Positions 5,493-10,090 of a DNA stretch of 10,090 nucleotides are shown in pieces. The DNA is from Planctomycetia bacterium (GTDB taxonomy: Bacteria; Planctomycetota; Phycisphaerae; Phycisphaerales; SM1A02): assembly GCA_005798965.1 (NCBI GenBank), contig SYIB01000330.1, positions 1 to 10,090 of the forward strand, given 5' to 3'. Numbering within the stretch: the stretch's first letter is position 1; each line of letters opens with the position of its first letter. The notes under the pieces are model-generated. The model was not told the DNA's origin. It ran no database searches and worked only from the letters and a program-made list of their open reading frames with translations. The position numbers and the translations under genes are program-made.

Positions 5493-8261
5493 ATGGCCAA
5501 AGCACGCACCTCTTCTTCGAAGCGATCCGGTTCCCGCCGCCGGGATGCCGAGCCCACGCCGACCCCCAAGGGCGCCTACCAGCTGGTCATCGTCGAGAGC
5601 CCTGCCAAGGCCAAGACCATCGAGAAGTACCTCGGGCCGGGCTTCGTGGTGAAGGCCTCCATTGGCCATATCCGCGACCTGCCGAGCAAGTCACCCAAGG
5701 GCGAGAAGCAGCCGGTGCCCGGCGTGGACCTCGACCACGACTTTGCGCCGACCTACGAGATCGACGACGACAAGACCCGAACGGTGTCGGAGCTGCGGCG
5801 CCTCGCCAAGAGCGCCAACGAAGTCTGGTTCGCCACCGACTTGGACCGCGAGGGCGAGGCGATCGCCTGGCACCTCACCCAGGTGCTCGGGGTGGAGCCG
5901 GCCAAGGCCAAGCGCGTGACCTTCGACGCGATCACCAAGAGCGAGGTGCAGCGCGCCTTCCAGTCGCCGCGTGCCATCAACATGACTCGCGTCGATGCGC
6001 AGCAGGCACGCCGCATCGTCGACCGCATCGTGGGTTACCAGGTCTCGCCCATCCTCTGGAAGAAGGTCGCCGGCGGACTGAGCGCCGGCCGAGTGCAGAG
6101 CGTGGCCACCCGCATCGTGGTCGAGCGTGAGCAGGAGATCAGGGCCTTCACGCCCAGCGAGTCATGGGAGCTCTCGGCCTGCATGAGCTTCCAGGTCGAG
6201 TCGGCGGTTGGCCTGCACGGCGAGTGGACCTCTTTTCTCGCCCGCCGTGACGAGCGCGGCCGGCCACCCCTAGTCCGCGACCGCATGGCGTGGCTTGCCG
6301 AGCACACCGCGCTGTCGTGCGACCTCGTCGAGGTGGGTGGCAAGCCGCTGCGCATCGAGGCTCCGAACACAAGCGATGCCGATCTTGCGCCTGATGCCCG
6401 GTCGGCCGCCGAAGCCGCCGGTCTGATCGATCTGCGCATCGAGCGTGCGAGCGACGCCGCTGCCAAGGGGCGCGGGCAGAAACTCGTGCGCATCGTGGGC
6501 CGACCCGATCCGGCCGCGCGCTACCGCGTCGAGTCGATCGACGTCACCCGCACGCGGTCCAAGCCGTATCCCCCCTTCATCACCAGCACGGTGCAGCAGG
6601 CGGCCAGGAGCCGACTCGGCATGTCGACCGATCGCACAATGCGGATCGCACAGCAGCTCTACGAAGGCATCGATCTTCCGGGCGAAGGCCGCGTGGGCCT
6701 CATCACCTACATGCGAACCGACTCGACCAGCCTCTCGCGCGAGGCGGTCGACATGGCTCGTCGATACCTGAAGGACCGTCATGGCGACCGCTACGTCCCC
6801 GAGAAGCCGCGCGTCTACGCGAGCAGCAACGAAGCGGCGCAGGAAGCCCACGAGGCGATCCGCCCGACCGATGCCTCCCGCGAGCCCGATCGGATCGCGA
6901 GTGCACTGACCGACGAGCAACTCAAGCTCTACCGCCTCATCTGGTCGTGCTTCGTGGCCTGCCAGTCAACCGACGCCGAATGGGATTCGACCGCCGTGCG
7001 CATGCGCCGATCGGATCGGGACACGGGGGCCGTGTTCAAGGCCAATGGCCGCGTGCTGCGTTTCGACGGGTTCTACAAGATCAGCGGCCTGCCCAAGGAC
7101 GATGGCGACCAAGTGCTGCCGTCCTTCGAGAAGGGTGCGATGCTCGCGCCCTTCGACATCGAACCGCGCCAGCGCTTCCAGGCGCCCCCGCCGCGCTACT
7201 CCGAAGCCACACTGGTGAAGAAGCTCGAGGAAGAAGGCATCGGCCGACCTTCCACCTACGCAAGCACGATCAACACGATCGAGGACCGCGGCTATGTCCA
7301 GCAGCAGGATCGTCGCTTCTACGCGACTGCGCTCGGCGAGGCGGTGACCGAGTTTCTGAAAGCGGGCTTCAAGAGCCAGTTCATCGAGCTCGGCTACACC
7401 CGCGGGATCGAACGCGAACTCGACGAGGTCGCGCAGGGCAAGGAACTCTGGACGGACCTCTTGCACCGTTTCCACGACGCACTCAAGCCGCTCTTGGGAA
7501 CCGCAGCGCAGGCCGACCATGTGAAGGCCGCGTCGCGCCCATCGCCATACGCATGCCCCCAATGCGGACGCCGGCTCGAGTACCGCCTCGGCCGGACCGG
7601 AGAGTTCCTCTCCTGCAGCGGCTACAACGAGAAGGTTCCAGACTCAGCAGAGGCCGCCAAGCCACCGAAGAAGGCCTCGTCGAAGGCCAAGCCGAAACCG
7701 CCGAAGCTGGTGCCGGCGTGCTCATTCGCCTCGCCCTGCAACCGTCGGGGCGAACCGCTCATGGCCGAGCAGCTCGACCTGCTTTCACCGGCGGGAGTGC
7801 CGATGGTGAAGCGCACGGGCCGCTTCGGCGACTTCCTCGTCGAGGACAAGCCGCGCCCGGTGAAGCCCAAGGGCAAGAAAGCAGCTGAACTACCGACCGA
7901 GCCACCGCCCTTCATCCTGAATCTCGACCGCAAGGGCGGGCTGAAGTTCCCATCGCCCCCGCCGGTCGTGACGGACATCCCGTGCCCCAAGTGCAGTGAC
8001 CTGATGAACCTGCGCGATGGCAAGCGTGGACCGTGGCTTGGTTGCCGCGGCTTCCCGAAGTGTCGCGGGCGAGAGGCCTTCGCCAAGCTGCCGGATGACC
8101 GCCGCAAGGCGCTCGAGATCGCGCTCGAGGAGCACATGCGCGGCCAGACCAAGCTCTCGCTCACGCGTCGCGACGGCGTGACGCCCGTGCCGGAAGGCAC
8201 GCCGCTGTCGGCGCTCGCGATGGAAGGCGGCGTAGCCACGCTGCCCGCCTGGACCGCCTGA
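5493..8261 (+). CDS. topA: DNA topoisomerase I (type IA)
   Basis: The 922-residue enzyme relaxes negative supercoils by cutting and passing one DNA strand. After a basic, Ser/Thr/Pro-rich N-terminal extension (1-27), the Toprim domain has LVIVESPAKAKTI with E35, and TDLDREGE with D116, D118 and E120, which bind Mg2+. LSAGRVQSVATRIVVERE (196-213) is a family signature. The catalytic tyrosine is Y406 in GLITYMRTDSTS, with R408 beside it. An extended region of about 110 residues precedes the SKPYPPFITSTVQQA motif. The C-terminus has two zinc-ribbon units. The first has C688, C691 and C708, but its fourth position is displaced by a Lys/Pro/Ala-rich stretch to C743 or C749. The second is complete at C831, C834, C851 and C857. 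A GRFGDFLVE element lies between them. The start is set by the ATG of MAKARTSS; no Shine-Dalgarno sequence is present. Confidence 0.99.
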   Translation: MAKARTSSSKRSGSRRRDAEPTPTPKGAYQLVIVESPAKAKTIEKYLGPGFVVKASIGHIRDLPSKSPKGEKQPVPGVDLDHDFAPTYEIDDDKTRTVSELRRLAKSANEVWFATDLDREGEAIAWHLTQVLGVEPAKAKRVTFDAITKSEVQRAFQSPRAINMTRVDAQQARRIVDRIVGYQVSPILWKKVAGGLSAGRVQSVATRIVVEREQEIRAFTPSESWELSACMSFQVESAVGLHGEWTSFLARRDERGRPPLVRDRMAWLAEHTALSCDLVEVGGKPLRIEAPNTSDADLAPDARSAAEAAGLIDLRIERASDAAAKGRGQKLVRIVGRPDPAARYRVESIDVTRTRSKPYPPFITSTVQQAARSRLGMSTDRTMRIAQQLYEGIDLPGEGRVGLITYMRTDSTSLSREAVDMARRYLKDRHGDRYVPEKPRVYASSNEAAQEAHEAIRPTDASREPDRIASALTDEQLKLYRLIWSCFVACQSTDAEWDSTAVRMRRSDRDTGAVFKANGRVLRFDGFYKISGLPKDDGDQVLPSFEKGAMLAPFDIEPRQRFQAPPPRYSEATLVKKLEEEGIGRPSTYASTINTIEDRGYVQQQDRRFYATALGEAVTEFLKAGFKSQFIELGYTRGIERELDEVAQGKELWTDLLHRFHDALKPLLGTAAQADHVKAASRPSPYACPQCGRRLEYRLGRTGEFLSCSGYNEKVPDSAEAAKPPKKASSKAKPKPPKLVPACSFASPCNRRGEPLMAEQLDLLSPAGVPMVKRTGRFGDFLVEDKPRPVKPKGKKAAELPTEPPPFILNLDRKGGLKFPSPPPVVTDIPCPKCSDLMNLRDGKRGPWLGCRGFPKCRGREAFAKLPDDRRKALEIALEEHMRGQTKLSLTRRDGVTPVPEGTPLSALAMEGGVATLPAWTA

Positions 8262-8277
8262 GCGCGCGTGCTGGAGA

Positions 8278-8348
8278 GCGCTCGTCCCTGCGCTCCCTCG
8301 GATCCTTGCCGCGCAGCGAAGGACCGCTCGGTCGCTCCGGACGAGCGC
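8278..8348. repeat. Long inverted repeat, possible bidirectional terminator
   Basis: A perfect 10-bp inverted repeat, GCGCTCGTCC (8278-8287) and GGACGAGCGC (8339-8348), encloses 51 bases that can fold in two ways. One fold has CTGCGC (8288-8293) with GCGCAG (8311-8316) plus GACC (8322-8325) with GGTC (8330-8333), making a three-way junction. The other has CGG(A)TCCTT (8299-8307) with AAGGACCG (8319-8326), making one long stem. It starts 17 bases after the topA stop. There is no T tract on either side, so it is not a textbook intrinsic terminator. Confidence 0.5.
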
Positions 8349-8368
8349 GGCCCGGTTGATGAACGCAC

Positions 8369-8403
8369 GGACGACCTTGCTGAGCGATGCGCGAGCGTTG
8401 TCC
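8369..8403 (+). repeat. Second imperfect inverted repeat in the convergent gap
   Basis: GGACGAC (8369-8375) can pair in RNA with GTTGTCC (8397-8403), 7 bp including one G-U, around a 21-base loop. The loop could hold a small GCT/AGC pairing (8379-8381 with 8394-8396). It is weaker than the neighbouring repeat and could be a chance pairing in GC-rich DNA. Confidence 0.25.
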
Positions 8404-8457
8404 TGCGGCCGTCGCGGAAAGGGAGCCAGATCACCGCAGAAGCGCTCGGGACCGGTG

Positions 8458-8475
8458 ACTGACTGGGCCGTCAGT
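8458..8475 (-). terminator. Hairpin overlapping the stop of the transporter gene
   Basis: ACTGAC (8458-8463) and GTCAGT (8470-8475) are a perfect 6-bp inverted repeat with a 6-base loop. The TGA stop of the leftward transporter gene (8473-8471) falls inside one arm. No U run follows in the leftward transcript, so terminator function is uncertain. Confidence 0.3.
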
Positions 8476-9817
8476 TCGCGGCGGTCGCCTGACGCGAGCT
8501 CTTGGGCAGGTAGAACATCAGGAGCATCACCAGGCAGAACAGCGCGCCCCACATCGGAACGCTGAACATGGCCTTGAAATCCTGCGTACCGTTGACCTTG
8601 GTGATGTCGGACACGGCGCTCGCGATCTTGCTGCCGACGATGATGCCGATCCCGATGATGACGAGGTTGAAGAGGCTCTGCGCGCTGGCGCGGATGTCGC
8701 CGCTGGTCTCCTCGTCGACGATCATGAAGGCGACGAAGATGAAGCAGCCGAAGCAGAGCCCGTGCAGCGCGATCCCGGGGATGACGAAGGCCAGCGGGCT
8801 CATGCCGGCACCGGCCGCCATGCCGGGGCCATAAGCGAAGAGGAACATGCGCGCCGCGTAGGCCCCCAGGCCGATCGCGAGCAGCGTCTTGCGGCTGTAG
8901 GTCGCAGCGAGCGCAGGGATGAAGGCCAGCACGGCGATCTCGCTCATCTGGCCGACGGTCATGAGACCGCCACCGCCGACGCCGAAGATCGAGTTCACGA
9001 TCTTGCTGAAGGCATCTTCGGTGTCACCCTGCAAGCCGCCGACGAATCCACTGGTGTGCACGAAGTAGAACTGATGGATGCAGCTCACCGGCACAGCAAG
9101 CATGAACAGCGTGACCAGCGGCGCCAGACGAACCTGCTGGATGGCTTCGCGGATGGCGCTCTTCTGGCGGCCAGACTGCGGTGGGGTGCTGGGCAGGGCG
9201 AGCAGGCAGTAGACGCCCATGGCCACGCCAAGGATGCCGGAGAGCTTGAACGCATCGGCCATGCCTGCGTAGTGCGCGGCATCAGTCTTCGCCTTGGCGG
9301 CAGCGGCGTCAAGCCCCGCCAGCGCCTCGGCGCCGGGCGTGTGCATGCGCAGCAGCCACTGACCGATGGCGATGCCGACCACGATCCAGCCGACGGTCCC
9401 CCACAGGCGCACCTTGCCGAAGTCACGGTTGCGGTCGCAGTGGCTCAGGGCAAGCGAATTGGTGAGTGGAAGGGTCGGCGAGTAGACGATGCTGTAGAAA
9501 AAGCTGAACCAGAGGAACTGGTCCACGGTCTCGATCGAGGCAAGCATCCAGACCAGCACACCACCAGCGATGTGTGCCAAGCCGAGGAAGCGCTCGGTGT
9601 TGAAGTAGCGGTCGGCGATCTGGCCAGCGATCCATGGTGCGAAGATCGCCCCGAGCGCTCCGAGGGCGAAAGCGTTGCCGATGTCGGCACCGGAGAACTT
9701 CAGATGGTTGGACAGGTACGGCCAGAGCAACGGCAGCCAGGCTCCCCAGATGGCGTACTGCAGGAACATCATGATCGAGAGGCGTCCGTTGGCCGAACCG
9801 TGTGCTGGGGTGGTCAT
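8471..9817 (-). CDS. MFS transporter, nucleoside:H+ symporter (NupG/XapB-like) type
   Basis: The 448-residue protein is almost entirely hydrophobic, with about twelve membrane-spanning stretches, as in the major facilitator superfamily. Its first helix region, RLSIMMFLQYAIWGAWLPL (12-30), and FGKVRLWGTVGWIVVG (about 133-148) resemble the nucleoside:H+ symporter family. A motif-A-like loop, GQIADR (65-70), follows the second helix. Between the fifth and sixth helices lies an extended Ala/Lys-rich hydrophilic stretch (AGLDAAAAKAKTDAAHYAG) that short relatives such as E. coli NupG would not be expected to share. A central cytoplasmic loop follows PSTPPQSGRQK. The substrate cannot be read from sequence; nucleoside or sugar uptake is inferred only from family likeness. 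The ATG at 9817 has AGGAG 7 bases upstream. It converges on topA and diverges from ispG across 68 bases. Confidence 0.85.
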   Translation of the reverse strand: MTTPAHGSANGRLSIMMFLQYAIWGAWLPLLWPYLSNHLKFSGADIGNAFALGALGAIFAPWIAGQIADRYFNTERFLGLAHIAGGVLVWMLASIETVDQFLWFSFFYSIVYSPTLPLTNSLALSHCDRNRDFGKVRLWGTVGWIVVGIAIGQWLLRMHTPGAEALAGLDAAAAKAKTDAAHYAGMADAFKLSGILGVAMGVYCLLALPSTPPQSGRQKSAIREAIQQVRLAPLVTLFMLAVPVSCIHQFYFVHTSGFVGGLQGDTEDAFSKIVNSIFGVGGGGLMTVGQMSEIAVLAFIPALAATYSRKTLLAIGLGAYAARMFLFAYGPGMAAGAGMSPLAFVIPGIALHGLCFGCFIFVAFMIVDEETSGDIRASAQSLFNLVIIGIGIIVGSKIASAVSDITKVNGTQDFKAMFSVPMWGALFCLVMLLMFYLPKSSRQATAAN

Positions 9818-9824
9818 ATTGGAT

Positions 9825-9829
9825 CTCCT
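9825..9829 (-). promoter_or_regulatory. Shine-Dalgarno site of the transporter gene
   Basis: AGGAG on the minus strand lies 7 bases before the ATG at 9817. It is a canonical site and contrasts with the divergent ispG, which has none. Confidence 0.7.
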
Positions 9830-9858
9830 GAAGGCGCGAAGATAGCGATTAAGGAACC

Positions 9859-9885
9859 GGGGCGCGGGGCTACACTCTGCGCCCC
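9859..9885 (+). promoter_or_regulatory. Inverted repeat bracketing a -10-like hexamer at the ispG start
   Basis: GGGGCGC (9859-9865) and GCGCCCC (9879-9885) are a perfect 7-bp inverted repeat, with half-site centres 20 bp apart, about two helical turns. The right arm touches the ispG ATG. The 13-base spacer contains TACACT (9871-9876), a 4 of 6 match to the -10 consensus; a transcript would begin near 9883 and be essentially leaderless. No good -35 is visible (ATTAAG at the right distance is poor). It could be an operator or a hairpin that masks the start. Confidence 0.4.
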
Positions 9886-10090
9886 ATGACTCCCCGCAAG
9901 ATCACCCGTCAGGTCATCGTTGGCGACGATCGCGTCGGCCGCGTGCGCATCGGTGGTGGCGCACCCGTCGCCGTGCAGACCATGAACGCCGGCTACACGC
10001 ACGACATCGATGCCTGCGTCGCCGAGATCAACCGTTACGCCAAGGCTGGAGCCGACATCGTCCGCGTGGCCGTTCCTGAGCGCAAGGACA
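9886..10090 (+). CDS. ispG: 4-Hydroxy-3-methylbut-2-enyl diphosphate synthase, N-terminal part (runs off right edge)
   Basis: Sixty-eight codons are visible. IspG (GcpE) reductively converts methylerythritol cyclodiphosphate to HMBPP in the MEP isoprenoid pathway, using a [4Fe-4S] cluster. The visible part matches the start of its TIM-barrel domain: RQVIVGDDRVGRVRIGGGAP, then VAVQTMNAGYTHDID where many bacteria have VQSMT-x-T-x-D, then INRYAKAGADIVRVAVPE, a strongly conserved strand-helix-strand of the family. The cluster cysteines lie beyond the window. The ATG at 9886 is the only sensible start; no Shine-Dalgarno sequence precedes it. It diverges from the transporter gene. Confidence 0.93.
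   Translation, partial: MTPRKITRQVIVGDDRVGRVRIGGGAPVAVQTMNAGYTHDIDACVAEINRYAKAGADIVRVAVPERKD

Larger units (their letters stand above)
8262..8470. other. Convergent topA/transporter gap, no supported gene
   Basis: The 209 bases between the stops of topA and the leftward transporter hold no open frame that can be supported. They are rich in inverted repeats, listed separately (8278-8348, 8369-8403, 8458-8475). None is followed by a T run on either strand. A role in ending transcription of both genes is the simplest reading. Confidence 0.6.

Noticed and set aside
8268..8462. A 64-codon plus-strand open frame in the convergent gap
   Set aside because: It has a GTG start, no Shine-Dalgarno sequence, a composition like neighbouring shadow frames, and spans the inverted repeats.
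8762..9889. A 375-codon plus-strand open frame opposite the transporter
   Set aside because: It is antisense to a clear membrane protein gene; its Asp/Glu/Arg/His-rich translation is the mirror of hydrophobic codons and it runs into the ispG start.
1..10090. tRNA or rRNA genes, CRISPR arrays, insertion sequences, toxin-antitoxin or defence genes
   Set aside because: I looked for cloverleaf-type repeats, spaced direct repeats, transposase motifs and small paired genes and saw none; nearly all of the window is accounted for by housekeeping genes.

Overview
This window is a compact, GC-rich stretch of chromosome carrying core metabolic and DNA-maintenance genes. G or C fills most third codon positions. 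No mobile element, tRNA, rRNA, CRISPR array or phage gene was found. The apolipoprotein N-acyltransferase start and an exported thioredoxin-like protein imply a diderm (Gram-negative-type) cell envelope. From memory, the IspG N-terminus, the exported thioredoxin-plus-helical-repeat protein and the nucleoside-symporter-type transporter resemble Planctomycetota, perhaps Phycisphaerae. That assignment is an inference and was not tested by any search.

Left half (minus strand, about 4406 down to 1): five genes read leftward as pgk, an exported thioredoxin-fold/TPR-like protein, rpe, accD, and the first ~150 codons of lnt, which runs off the left edge. The thioredoxin-like gene and rpe overlap by 4 bases (ATGA). 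pgk and the thioredoxin-like gene are 52 bases apart, with a possible internal promoter. rpe and accD are 89 bases apart, with a small hairpin and a weak promoter candidate, so accD-lnt may be partly independent. Together they cover lower glycolysis, the pentose-phosphate pathway, malonyl-CoA synthesis and lipoprotein acylation, plus an envelope thiol protein.

Middle (plus strand, 4444-8261): miaA (tRNA A37 dimethylallyltransferase) diverges from pgk across only 37 bases, which hold a palindrome overlapping both ribosome-binding sites. A 113-base gap with a TTGACA-type promoter candidate follows, then topA (DNA topoisomerase I, 922 residues). Its first C-terminal zinc ribbon is interrupted by a Lys/Pro/Ala-rich linker.

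Right part: topA converges on a minus-strand transporter gene (8471-9817) across a 209-base gap rich in inverted repeats. The transporter diverges from the start of ispG (MEP isoprenoid pathway), which runs off the right edge. The ispG start abuts a 7-bp inverted repeat that brackets a -10-like hexamer. MiaA uses dimethylallyl diphosphate, a product of the pathway IspG serves, but the two genes are far apart and no operon link is implied.

No new multi-gene system is visible. The points worth a second look are regulatory or structural: near-leaderless starts of topA and ispG, palindromes at the two divergent gene pairs, the structured convergent gap, coupling of an exported thiol protein to rpe, and the split zinc ribbon of TopA.
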